The notes beneath the pieces are model-generated. The model made no database searches. It was not told the DNA's origin and worked only from the letters and a program-made list of their open reading frames with translations. The translations under genes and the position numbers were made by a program. Positions 1-7,271 of a stretch of 44,038 nucleotides of DNA are shown one piece after another. This DNA comes from Lachnospiraceae bacterium (GTDB lineage: Bacteria > Bacillota > Clostridia > Lachnospirales > Lachnospiraceae). Location of the stretch: contig JAGALK010000011.1 in the NCBI GenBank assembly GCA_017625255.1, forward strand, positions 1 to 44,038, given 5' to 3'. Position 1 is the first letter of the stretch, and every line of letters begins with the position of its first letter.

Positions 1-150
1 AGACTTAGTTCGTTAAAAAAAGGAACTATTGTAAAGAATCTTGCTACCATGCGCTTAAATGATGAGATTTGGATGTATTTGGGTTCAGATAAGCAAGGCA
101 GAGAGAAGTGGGTATGTGCTGATATTGGATTGAAAGCGTATGTAGAATAA
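1..150 (+). CDS. C-terminal end of an SH3-like domain protein (partial)
   Basis: The window opens inside a reading frame that runs 49 codons to a TAA at 148-150. Its residues alternate hydrophobic and charged positions and end in a WVCADIGLKAYVE tail, which fits the last strands of a bacterial SH3-like (SH3b) domain as found at the ends of secreted cell-wall proteins. The start and the rest of the protein lie outside the window, so the function cannot be given. A bidirectional hairpin follows about 100 bases later. The SH3b reading is an inference from a short fragment. Confidence 0.5.
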   Translation, partial: RLSSLKKGTIVKNLATMRLNDEIWMYLGSDKQGREKWVCADIGLKAYVE

Positions 151-250
151 AATTTTGTCATGAAATTTGTCATGGAGAATATAGAACTGCATAAAATAAG
201 GCTTTATAGCGATTTTATGTGCGATTCCCGTCTGGTCCACTCAAATAAAA

Positions 251-277
251 AAGTGCTGAAAAGTCAGCACTTTTTTT
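251..277. terminator. Bidirectional rho-independent terminator
   Basis: The arms AAGTGCTGA and TCAGCACTT form a perfect 9-bp stem around a four-base loop. It is followed by seven T on the plus strand and preceded by an A tract that gives U on the minus strand. It sits between the convergent partial SH3-like gene and the minus-strand gene, and the T tract overlaps the latter's stop codon, so it can serve both. Confidence 0.85.
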
Positions 278-1403
278 ATTCAGACCATACAAGTTCATTT
301 GTATCCGCATTATGTATGGCAATTACTTTTCCAGAAAGTGTATATGGTCCGTTCGTAGTATCAATGTTATAAAATGGATTAGTAAATGTTTCTATAAGTT
401 TACACTTCTGACAAAATTCCCTGTTCGTTGGATTTTTTAATATTTCTGCGTGTTCTTCAATATCCAGACATAGCCAGTTAAAATTTTCGTTATTGCAAAG
501 TGGGCATACAAATGTTATCATACGATATTCTTTTGTTGTATTAAATTCGTTTTTGTTTAAATAGGACTTCTGGGTTGGTGCGAGTTCATTTACTATATTT
601 ATTGGATAACATAGAAATTGTACACTATTTATATCGGCAAGACAGACATGCTCAAAATTATCCCAGTATGGATTCATATATCCATATTTGTCATAATCAT
701 GCAGACGAATTACTTTTGCTGAAATTCCTAATGCATTGTATACATCGGCAAGAACATGTGCTAATGCAGTGTGTGTTCCCTTGGCATATTTATATGCATC
801 ATATTTATTTGTATAACCATCAGTAGTCACTTCAAATGGTGCAATAACATGAGCCATGACCAGTTCCTTATACTTTGTATCCCAGTTGCCTTCGGCGCAT
901 TCTGTTGTATAATTGTTTACCCAGGTATTATATTCTGTAATAAGCTGTTCACCGGTACTGGTGCTATTACCCGGTTGTACAATTACAGATGGTGTAGGTG
1001 ATGGATTTGTAGGCGTTTTAGATTGTGCCATTGTTTTAAAGGTGATGCTCTTTTCTTTGCCATACACATATTTTTTGCCGGACTTTGTGTATGCACGCAC
1101 TTTTATTTTATACTTTGTATCTGGCTGTAATTTGTTGAGAATTACAGTGGTTTTCTTTGTTCGTGTGGCTTTTATAAGTTTCTTTTTGTTTGCCTTATAT
1201 ACACGAATCTGATAGCCTTTCGCGCGTTTGGCTTTCTTAAATTTAATCTTTAATGTAGTCTCTGTTGCTTGTACTTTTGTGATTTTCGTAATCGCCGTAG
1301 GTTTCTTTGTTGCCGCTGTTGCAGTGATATTACCACACGAAAACAATGTAAGTACAAATACGAATATAGTAATAGTAACAGAGAGTCTCATTTTGTTCTT
1401 CAT
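276..1403 (-). CDS. Secreted fibronectin-III protein with degenerate transglutaminase-like domain
   Basis: 375 aa. The N-terminus is a signal peptide with a possible lipobox (LFSC, Cys about 23), so export and perhaps lipid anchoring are likely. Residues about 35-125 read as one fibronectin type III domain, followed by a Ser/Thr/Pro linker. Residues about 180-270 resemble the transglutaminase-like core, with the helix ending LADVYNALGI and a later H-V-C strand, but the position of the catalytic Cys (G-x-C-x-G-Y-A in the family) holds His211. Two CxxC pairs, near 300 (CPLC) and 331 (CQKC), suggest a small metal ribbon. The ribosome site AAAGGAGG lies just upstream of the ATG. The protein is probably a binding protein or an inactive relative rather than an enzyme. 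It is a single-gene unit. Confidence 0.65.
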   Translation of the reverse strand: MKNKMRLSVTITIFVFVLTLFSCGNITATAATKKPTAITKITKVQATETTLKIKFKKAKRAKGYQIRVYKANKKKLIKATRTKKTTVILNKLQPDTKYKIKVRAYTKSGKKYVYGKEKSITFKTMAQSKTPTNPSPTPSVIVQPGNSTSTGEQLITEYNTWVNNYTTECAEGNWDTKYKELVMAHVIAPFEVTTDGYTNKYDAYKYAKGTHTALAHVLADVYNALGISAKVIRLHDYDKYGYMNPYWDNFEHVCLADINSVQFLCYPINIVNELAPTQKSYLNKNEFNTTKEYRMITFVCPLCNNENFNWLCLDIEEHAEILKNPTNREFCQKCKLIETFTNPFYNIDTTNGPYTLSGKVIAIHNADTNELVWSE

Positions 1404-1445
1404 ACAGTTTCCTCCTTTAGGTATTCTATTAAATTCATTGAATTT

Positions 1446-1454
1446 AGTATATCA
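1446..1454 (-). promoter_or_regulatory. Extended -10 promoter for the fibronectin-III protein
   Basis: On the minus strand the sequence TGATATACT is an extended -10 element about 45 bases before the start codon of the 276-1403 gene. No good -35 box sits 17 bases upstream, which is common for TGn-type promoters. Confidence 0.5.
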
Positions 1455-1601
1455 TACTCTGATTTATTCTGAATAGCAAAAAAATGTCGATTTACAAAGC
1501 CACATCTTGACTTGCCCTTAGCCTGCAATTCGGCTAAATTAGCAAAATGATATCTAATAAAAACAAAATGATAAAAATAATAAATAAAATGTAAAACATA
1601 G

Positions 1602-1630
1602 TTGACATAATGTCATATAAGTGCTATTAT
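1602..1630 (+). promoter_or_regulatory. Sigma-A promoter of the membrane/XRE/DUF4003 unit
   Basis: TTGACA at 1602-1607 and TATTAT at 1625-1630 are separated by 17 bases. This is the strongest consensus promoter in this part of the window and lies 46 bases before the first gene of the unit. Confidence 0.8.
1603..1615. promoter_or_regulatory. Perfect inverted repeat overlapping -35 (possible operator)
   Basis: TGACATAATGTCA is a perfect palindrome of two six-base arms around a central A, and it covers most of the -35 box. A dimeric repressor bound here would block RNA polymerase. The XRE regulator encoded in the same unit is the obvious candidate, which would make the unit autoregulated. That link is inference. 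Confidence 0.45.
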
Positions 1631-1676
1631 ACACTCAGAACAAATAAACAACCACTTTTAGAAAAAGGAGAGAATG

Positions 1677-2225
1677 ATGAGTATGGAGTACAATATGGGT
1701 TATGTAGTCGGAGCAGGTGTTGGAATTTTATTTGGAATTATTTTTATAGCGTTTTTTATGAAGTTTACAAAGAAAGATGGTTCAATGAAATGTCGTTTTG
1801 ATGAGAGACAAAATATTATTCGTGGAAAAGGATATAAATATGCATTCTTTACATTGTTGATTTATAATGCATTGGATATCTTATCCGGCAGTATTTTAGC
1901 AATGTATTTTGAAAGAGAAGTTATTACATTCTTTGGCATAATTTTAGCCGTTGTAGTATATGCGGCATATGCGATTTGGAACGAAGGATATTTTTCCTTA
2001 AATGAAAATCCCAAACGAGTGATGATTTTGTTTGGTGTTGTATCTGTGATTAATCTGGCAAGTGGAATCACTTCTATTGCAGAGGGAAGTATTATAGAAG
2101 CCGGAAAAGTTACTTTTCGAGCTATGAACCTGTTATGCGGATTGATGATGCTTTTTATATTAGGTGTTTTAGCCGTAAAGAATATTAGCCGAAATAGAGC
2201 CCAGGAAAGGCAGGATGAAGAATGA
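1677..2225 (+). CDS. Multi-pass membrane protein, function unknown
   Basis: 182 aa from the ATG at 1677, which sits six bases after AAGGAG; an ATG at 1674 is in frame but only three bases from it. Four or five hydrophobic segments are visible: one near the N-terminus (GAGVGILFGIIFIAFF), then around residues 60-80, 85-105, 120-145 and 155-170. A conserved-looking cytoplasmic stretch, CRFDERQNIIRGKGY, follows the first segment; this DERQ..RGK motif recurs in small Firmicute membrane proteins that sit beside XRE regulators. The C-terminus is charged. The next gene overlaps it by four bases (ATGA), so the two are translationally coupled. I do not recognise a transport or enzyme family. Confidence 0.75.
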   Translation: MSMEYNMGYVVGAGVGILFGIIFIAFFMKFTKKDGSMKCRFDERQNIIRGKGYKYAFFTLLIYNALDILSGSILAMYFEREVITFFGIILAVVVYAAYAIWNEGYFSLNENPKRVMILFGVVSVINLASGITSIAEGSIIEAGKVTFRAMNLLCGLMMLFILGVLAVKNISRNRAQERQDEE

Positions 2226-2416
2226 AAAATTTAAAATTAAAAGCCGCAAGAGCAGGCATGGATTTGTCACAGCAGGAATTAGCGGATAAGGTTGGTGTAT
2301 CCAGACAGACCATCAGTGCAATTGAAAAGGGGGATTACAACCCGACCATTAATCTTTGCATAGCCCTTTGCAAAGTATTAGGAAAAACATTAGACGAACT
2401 ATTCTGGGAAGAGTAA
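2222..2416 (+). CDS. Small XRE-family helix-turn-helix regulator
   Basis: 64 aa, consisting of essentially one helix-turn-helix domain. The motif LSQQELADKVGVSRQTISAI is the typical XRE/Cro recognition core, and the ending LGKTLDELFWEE matches the short stand-alone regulators of Firmicutes. It starts within the stop codon of the membrane protein gene and is followed 19 bases later by the DUF4003 gene. A regulator fused to an operon behind a palindromic promoter suggests autoregulation. The signal sensed is unknown; the membrane partner upstream could modulate it. Confidence 0.88.
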   Translation: MKNLKLKAARAGMDLSQQELADKVGVSRQTISAIEKGDYNPTINLCIALCKVLGKTLDELFWEE

Positions 2417-2435
2417 AGAAAAGGAGATAAAAGAA

Positions 2436-3422
2436 ATGGAAGTCAGATTACGGGAAAAATGTGAATTATTAGCAGCAAACAAAGAGGTATTTGAAAAGAA
2501 TTTTAAATTAGAAGGTGCATATATACATCTTATGTGCAGCAGTCTTTTTACAGCAAAAGGAAAAATGGCGGATGCAGACAGAGTAAAAGAATGTGTAGAG
2601 ATTATTAAGAAAAATACTGGAATATTATCCGATTTCAGAGGATATGTAAAAATGGCATTGGCATCTATGATGGCAATGGAGGCCGATGCAGAAGTCTTTT
2701 TGCATCAGGTAATGGAGGTTTATGATTTGCTGAAGGTAAATCATAAGTTTGCAGCAGAATATGTGGTTATTGCAGCAGCATCTATCTGCAATATGCATGG
2801 ATATACCAGAAAAGAAGAAATTGTTGCAAAAACAGAAGAAATATATAGAAATATGAAAAATGATCATCCATTTCTTACATCCTCTGAGGATTGCGCTTAT
2901 GCTGCTATGCTTGCAGCGGCAGATGTGGATATCCAGACAGTAGAGGAAGAAATGGAACGGTGCTATAAGCTGTTAGAAGGTGATTTCTTCTCCAAAAATG
3001 CTGTTCAGTCCCTGAGTCATGTATTAGCATTAAGTACAGAGGATTCTGCAAAAAAATGTGACAAGGTAAAAGCTATTTTTACAGGATTGAGGGATCAGAA
3101 AAAGAAATTCGGTGTTGGTATGGAATTATCCGTACTTGGTGGAGTGGCATTAGTAGAGGAAAGCGCAGAAAACTTAACAGCTCTTATTGCCAAAGCGGAT
3201 GAACTGTTAGGTGAGCAAAAAGGATTTGCAGGATTCTTTGGCATACCTAAGAATCAAAGACTAATGTGTGCAGCATTACTGGTATTGAGTAACTATATGC
3301 CGGAAATGGAAAATGTAAATACTGCAGCAGTAAATAGTGTGGTGGCGTTACTGATTGCTCAGCAGATAGCTTTGTGTGCGGCAGTTTTTGTCAGTGCAGT
3401 TGCTGCTTCTGCAAATTCTTAA
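2436..3422 (+). CDS. DUF4003-family protein
   Basis: 328 aa, without signal peptide, all-helical in appearance. The opening (REKCELLAANKEVFEKNF), the segment LMCSSLFTAKGK, and the later GGVALVEES and a hydrophobic C-terminus rich in Ala/Val match my knowledge of the DUF4003 family, a group of uncharacterised Firmicute proteins. The last 30 residues could form one membrane helix. The ribosome site AAAGGAG precedes the ATG. It is the third gene of the unit that begins at 1677, and its role is unknown. Family membership is by pattern recognition only. Confidence 0.75.
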   Translation: MEVRLREKCELLAANKEVFEKNFKLEGAYIHLMCSSLFTAKGKMADADRVKECVEIIKKNTGILSDFRGYVKMALASMMAMEADAEVFLHQVMEVYDLLKVNHKFAAEYVVIAAASICNMHGYTRKEEIVAKTEEIYRNMKNDHPFLTSSEDCAYAAMLAAADVDIQTVEEEMERCYKLLEGDFFSKNAVQSLSHVLALSTEDSAKKCDKVKAIFTGLRDQKKKFGVGMELSVLGGVALVEESAENLTALIAKADELLGEQKGFAGFFGIPKNQRLMCAALLVLSNYMPEMENVNTAAVNSVVALLIAQQIALCAAVFVSAVAASANS

Positions 3423-3517
3423 AATGGAAAAAATCGATAAGAAGCTAATAATAGTGCAAAATGCACAAAAAAAGATTTGATAATTTGTAACATTTGTGAA
3501 CACTTACTTGGGCATCT

Positions 3518-3634
3518 GTGCTATTATACTTCTTGTAAAAACCCCCCAATACATTATATATAGTTTTTGCTATACCCCATAGTAAAAATACCTTCTCCTA
3601 AAAGAAGCAGCAGATCGATGGCTGCTTTCTTTTT
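3518..3634 (+). other. Intergenic candidate transcript
   Basis: The 265-base gap after the DUF4003 gene contains TGTGCTATTATAC at about 3517-3529. Its core closely matches the -10 region GTGCTATTATAC of the promoter at 1602-1630. It is followed by about 75 unassigned bases including a C6 run, and then by a strong terminator hairpin. No open frame of note is present. This could be a short non-coding RNA of roughly 100 nt, or merely the trailer of the DUF4003 operon. A good -35 box is lacking. Confidence 0.25.
3605..3634 (+). terminator. Rho-independent terminator
   Basis: AAGCAGC and GCTGCTT pair around a nine-base loop and are followed by a T-rich tract (TCTTTTTTT). It ends transcription entering from the DUF4003 unit or from the small intergenic transcript, immediately before the cardiolipin synthase promoter. 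Confidence 0.75.
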
Positions 3635-3663
3635 TTGCTTAAAATGCTAAAATGTATTATAAT
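3635..3663 (+). promoter_or_regulatory. Promoter of the cardiolipin synthase gene
   Basis: TTGCTT and TATAAT are spaced by 17 bases. The -10 box overlaps the ATG at 3652, so that upstream start cannot be used and translation must begin at 3688. Confidence 0.75.
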
Positions 3664-3687
3664 AGCTATTCAGAAAGGGTGACAGAC

Positions 3688-5229
3688 ATGGGAAGTGAAC
3701 AAAAAAGAATTGTAAAGAACAGTATAGGTCGTTGTATGTTTGTAGTAATCAGCCTTTTTGTCCAGGTTGGCTGGTTTGTCTTGTGGATATTAGAGTTAAA
3801 TCAGTATTCTGCAGAAATATCATTGCTATGCAGCCTGTTAGCATTGGTAGTTGTACTTGGCATCTATGGCAGACACATGAATGCTGCTTTTAAAATTCCA
3901 TGGATGATTTTGATTATGGTTTTTCCTGTATTAGGATTGTGTCTGTATTTTTTGATAGGACATTCTAGAGCTAATAGGAGAATGCGAAAATACTTTGAAA
4001 AAATAGAACAAACCTCAAAAGGTTTATTAGTGCAGGACAAAAATATCATAGCGCAGTTAGAAAAAGAAGATTTTTCAGTAGCAAATCAGGCACGATATCT
4101 TGCAGAATATGGAAAATATCCGGTTTATCAAAATACAGATGCCGTATTTTATGATGATGCATCCAAAGGCTTAGAGGCGCAAAAAGAGGCCTTATGGCAG
4201 GCAAAAGACTTTATTTTTATGGAATATCATGCCATAGAAGATTCTAAAGCCTTTGCCGGGTTGCGGGAAATATTACGCAAAAAAGCAGCAGAAGGTGTTG
4301 AAGTCAGAATTATCTATGATGATATAGGAAGTGTAGGCTTTATCAATACAGGATTTATCAGGCAAATGGAAAAAGAAGGTATAAAATGCCGGGTGTTCAA
4401 TCCTATGCTGCCCATTGTCAATGTTTTTATGAACAATAGGGATCATCGTAAAATTATGGTGATAGATGGGAAAATCGGTTTCACCGGCGGATACAATTTA
4501 GCAGACGAATATTTTAATCTGACACATCCTTATGGCTGGTGGAAGGATACAGGTATTCGCTTGCAGGGAGATGCGGTAAGATCCTTTACGGTGATGTTTT
4601 TGGAAATGTGGAATGCCATCAGACAATCCGATAAATCCTATGACAGATATTTGAAAAAGTCCGTTTATCGCGGAAATGAACAGGGTTATATACAGCCTTA
4701 TGCAGATTCACCGTTGGATAATGAAAATGTCGGTGAAAATGTATATATGAATTTACTAAAACATGCAAAGCATAAAATATATTTTACTACACCATATCTG
4801 ATTATCAGTGACGAAATGAGCAGAGAGCTTTGTCTGGCAGCAAAGAGAGGTGTAGATGTAAGAATTATTACGCCGGGTATTCCGGATAAAAAGCTGGTAT
4901 TTAAGGTTACCCGTTCCTATTACGCTCCTTTAGTGGCAGCCGGTGTAAAAATATTTGAATATACCCCGGGCTTTATCCATGCCAAGCAATGTGTATGTGA
5001 TGGAGAACTTGCTGCAATAGGCACGATTAATATGGATTACAGAAGCTTGTATTTTCATTTTGAAAATGGTGTTCTTTTATATAAAACTGATGCCATACAG
5101 GCGATTCAAAGGGATTTTGAAGAAACCTTTTTGCAAAGTGAAGAGGTTACTAAAAAGTATAGATACCAAAATTCCACAGTACTGCGGATTGGTCAGTGTC
5201 TGCTTAGACTTTTAGCTCCATTATTGTAA
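3688..5229 (+). CDS. cls: Cardiolipin synthase (phospholipase D superfamily)
   Basis: 513 aa from the ATG at 3688, chosen because AAAGGGTG precedes it and the promoter lies over the earlier ATG. It condenses phosphatidylglycerol molecules to cardiolipin and glycerol at the membrane. Three hydrophobic segments occupy about residues 10-85 (the PLDc_N region ending in FLIGHSRANRRMRKYF). Two HKD catalytic motifs are intact: HRKIMVID near residue 253, followed by GFTGGYN, and HAKQCVCD near residue 431, followed by GTINMDYRS. Length and order match bacterial ClsA/ClsB-type enzymes. It appears to be transcribed alone. Confidence 0.93.
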   Translation: MGSEQKRIVKNSIGRCMFVVISLFVQVGWFVLWILELNQYSAEISLLCSLLALVVVLGIYGRHMNAAFKIPWMILIMVFPVLGLCLYFLIGHSRANRRMRKYFEKIEQTSKGLLVQDKNIIAQLEKEDFSVANQARYLAEYGKYPVYQNTDAVFYDDASKGLEAQKEALWQAKDFIFMEYHAIEDSKAFAGLREILRKKAAEGVEVRIIYDDIGSVGFINTGFIRQMEKEGIKCRVFNPMLPIVNVFMNNRDHRKIMVIDGKIGFTGGYNLADEYFNLTHPYGWWKDTGIRLQGDAVRSFTVMFLEMWNAIRQSDKSYDRYLKKSVYRGNEQGYIQPYADSPLDNENVGENVYMNLLKHAKHKIYFTTPYLIISDEMSRELCLAAKRGVDVRIITPGIPDKKLVFKVTRSYYAPLVAAGVKIFEYTPGFIHAKQCVCDGELAAIGTINMDYRSLYFHFENGVLLYKTDAIQAIQRDFEETFLQSEEVTKKYRYQNSTVLRIGQCLLRLLAPLL

Positions 5230-5323
5230 AAAAATGGTATAAAAATAAAATATCCTCACAGAATGATAGAAAACATAAATTCTGCATATCTTATTATGCA
5301 CAAATAATTCTGGGAGGACGAAA

Positions 5324-5824
5324 ATGCAGTATAATAAAAGAGAAAAACGGTTGTTGTTTGCAGCGGCTTTATTAGTAATTTGTTCTACAACACAGATTCA
5401 GTTAAATGCACAGGGCGCTGATTCAGGTATATCTAAGGAATATATAGCATATTGTGAAGAAATTGGTATGCAATATGGCATATGTCCTGAATTATTAGAA
5501 GCTATTATAGAATCTGAGTCATCCGGTAATGCAAAAGCACAAAATGGAGAGTGTAAGGGTCTGATGCAGATTCATACACACTATCATAAGGAGCGCATGG
5601 ATAAATTAGGTGTAACAGATATTTATGATGCCAAAGGAAACATTCTGGTAGCGGCAGATTATCTGGCAGAGCTTTTTATGGAACATGGTGATATGGGAAC
5701 TGTTCTCATGGTTTATAATGGAAGCAGTGATGCTATGGAAAGAAGTGAAAAAGCAGATTATACAGAATATGCTAAAAAGATTATGAAAAGGTCAGCCGAG
5801 CTAGAGCGCATACATGGGAAATGA
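5324..5824 (+). CDS. Small secreted lytic transglycosylase
   Basis: 166 aa with a signal peptide (hydrophobic residues about 9-27, then LNAQGA). The rest is a goose-lysozyme/Slt-like fold. The catalytic Glu is in AIIESESSGNA (about Glu63), followed by the family motifs GLMQI and VYNG. It should cleave peptidoglycan glycan strands outside the membrane. The ribosome site GGGAGG is 8 bases before the ATG. At this length it is the catalytic domain only, without substrate-binding modules. A role in wall remodelling or in assembling a surface structure is plausible, but no partner gene is adjacent. Confidence 0.88.
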   Translation: MQYNKREKRLLFAAALLVICSTTQIQLNAQGADSGISKEYIAYCEEIGMQYGICPELLEAIIESESSGNAKAQNGECKGLMQIHTHYHKERMDKLGVTDIYDAKGNILVAADYLAELFMEHGDMGTVLMVYNGSSDAMERSEKADYTEYAKKIMKRSAELERIHGK

Positions 5825-5826
5825 AG

Positions 5827-5855
5827 TTGCGTTCCCAAAGGGATTTTTATATAAT
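5827..5855 (+). promoter_or_regulatory. Promoter of the orphan membrane protein
   Basis: TTGCGT and TATAAT with a 17-base spacer directly follow the transglycosylase stop codon. Transcription would begin near 5862, which argues for the ATG at 5909 rather than the GTG at 5864. Confidence 0.65.
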
Positions 5856-5908
5856 AGGATTGTGTGAAGCTAAAGCTACAACAAGTGAGTATACCGCTGG
5901 AGGAAAAT

Positions 5909-6463
5909 ATGCGAAAAAGAACACCATATGAAACAGGAGGATTTGCATTCTCCGATGAAAAAATGATGGAAAAAGCTGCAAAAGAAATGGAAGCAGTTTC
6001 CTTTGCCAGAAATAAAATAGATATGCAAAATCCGGAGAGCGTTTTACAGATTTATTGTCAAATGATAGAACGCCAGTTGTTCAAGACACCGGTAGGATAT
6101 GCTTTTTTGTATGAATTGCAGGAATATTTGAAAACATCAAGTGTCATAGATTTAGAGGTTATTCCATCTATACCGATTGTTGAGGTATACGAAACTGCAA
6201 AAGAAGAGCCAAAAGATAAAAAGCCGAGGGAAAAAAGGACGAAAGCTGTTCATGAAACTAAGGTACAAAATGTAGATTATAAAAAGCGATTTCATACAAG
6301 CTTTTCCATAAATATACTATTGATACTTACAGTAATTGCAATGTTTATTGTGGCTGGAACAAGTGATAATATTAATATTTTAAATTATGAGAATGCATTA
6401 ATTGAAAAATATGAAATGTGGGAACAGGAATTAGAAGAACGAGAAGAGGCACTGAATAAATAG
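5909..6463 (+). CDS. Single-pass membrane protein, unknown function
   Basis: 184 aa from the ATG at 5909, which is five bases after CTGGAGG; a GTG 45 bases upstream is in frame but lies at the predicted transcription start. The N-terminal 120 residues look soluble and charged, followed by a basic, lysine-rich stretch. One membrane helix lies near residues 134-154 (INILLILTVIAMFIVAG). The C-terminus is a short Glu-rich coiled-coil-like tail ending EREEALNK. The N-terminus should be cytoplasmic by the positive-inside rule. I do not recognise the family. It ends 66 bases before the response regulator and may be read through into it. Confidence 0.65.
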   Translation: MRKRTPYETGGFAFSDEKMMEKAAKEMEAVSFARNKIDMQNPESVLQIYCQMIERQLFKTPVGYAFLYELQEYLKTSSVIDLEVIPSIPIVEVYETAKEEPKDKKPREKRTKAVHETKVQNVDYKKRFHTSFSINILLILTVIAMFIVAGTSDNINILNYENALIEKYEMWEQELEEREEALNK

Positions 6464-6529
6464 CTGTTCATATTTTCGTCATAATTATCTGATAAAATCA
6501 GCAAAAAAGTGCAGAAATGAGGCGTTTTT

Positions 6530-7204
6530 ATGGATAAAATAAAAATACTTGTAGTAGATGATGAGAGCAGAATGCGTAAGCTTGTGCGGGATTTTTTAGT
6601 ACGAAATAATTATGAGGTTTTAGAAGCCGCAGATGGGGAAGAAGCCTTAGATATCTTTTATAAGGACAAGGAAATCTCATTGATTATTCTGGATATTATG
6701 ATGCCAAAAATCAATGGTTGGGAAGTATGCAAGGAAATTCGTGAGACTTCCAAGATTCCTATTATTATGCTAACTGCAAAAAGTGATGAAACGGATGAGC
6801 TATTAGGCTTTGACTTAGGTGTGGATGAGTATATTTCAAAGCCCTTTAGTCCTAAAATTTTGGTGGCAAGAGTAGAGGCAATTCTTCGCAGAGCCAACAA
6901 AACATTAGAAGAAGACAGTGTAGAAGTAGGTGGTATCCGCATGGATAAGGTTGCGCACTTAGTTACTGTTGATGGTGAACGGGTAGATTTAAGCTACAAA
7001 GAATTTGAGTTGCTTTCTTATTTTATAGAAAATGCGGGAATTGCGCTTTCAAGAGAAACTATTTTGAATAATGTCTGGAACTATGATTATTTTGGAGATG
7101 CCAGAACCATTGATACCCATGTAAAGAAGCTTCGCAGTAAGCTTGGCAGTCGAGGTGAATATATAAGAACTATCTGGGGCATGGGCTACAAATTTGAGGT
7201 ATAA
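6530..7204 (+). CDS. PhoB/OmpR-type response regulator
   Basis: 224 aa. The receiver domain spans residues 1-120, with the acidic pair in LVVDDE, the phospho-acceptor Asp55 in LIILDIMMP and the conserved Lys in YISKPFSP. The C-terminal winged helix (about 130-224) ends in RTIDTHVKKLRSKLG and IRTIWGMGYKFEV, typical of the OmpR/PhoB subfamily. The likely cognate histidine kinase is at 9767-11248, separated by two minus-strand genes. A terminator follows directly. A small inverted repeat (CTGAT-AAA-ATCAG, about 6489-6501) upstream may be a self-control site. Targets are unknown. Confidence 0.93.
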   Translation: MDKIKILVVDDESRMRKLVRDFLVRNNYEVLEAADGEEALDIFYKDKEISLIILDIMMPKINGWEVCKEIRETSKIPIIMLTAKSDETDELLGFDLGVDEYISKPFSPKILVARVEAILRRANKTLEEDSVEVGGIRMDKVAHLVTVDGERVDLSYKEFELLSYFIENAGIALSRETILNNVWNYDYFGDARTIDTHVKKLRSKLGSRGEYIRTIWGMGYKFEV

Positions 7205-7210
7205 ATGTGG

Positions 7211-7253
7211 AAAAACCTTCCCAAACTCGGTCAAAGTACAGGGAAGGTTTTTG
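7211..7253 (+). terminator. Rho-independent terminator after the response regulator
   Basis: AAAAACCTTCCC and GGGAAGGTTTTT form a perfect 12-bp stem with an 18-base loop. The A and T tracts on both sides let it act in both directions, closing the response regulator and the convergent GGDEF gene. Confidence 0.85.
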
Positions 7254-7271
7254 TTATGTTAATAAAAATTT

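Noticed and set aside
3440..3475. Terminator after DUF4003 formed by GTGCA-AAA-TGCAC
   Set aside because: The short stem is followed by A rather than T, so it would not terminate the plus-strand transcript.
5815..5837. Hairpin TGGGAA/TTCCCA as terminator of the transglycosylase gene
   Set aside because: The stem is six bases and overlaps the stop codon and the -35 box of the next promoter; the T tract is displaced.
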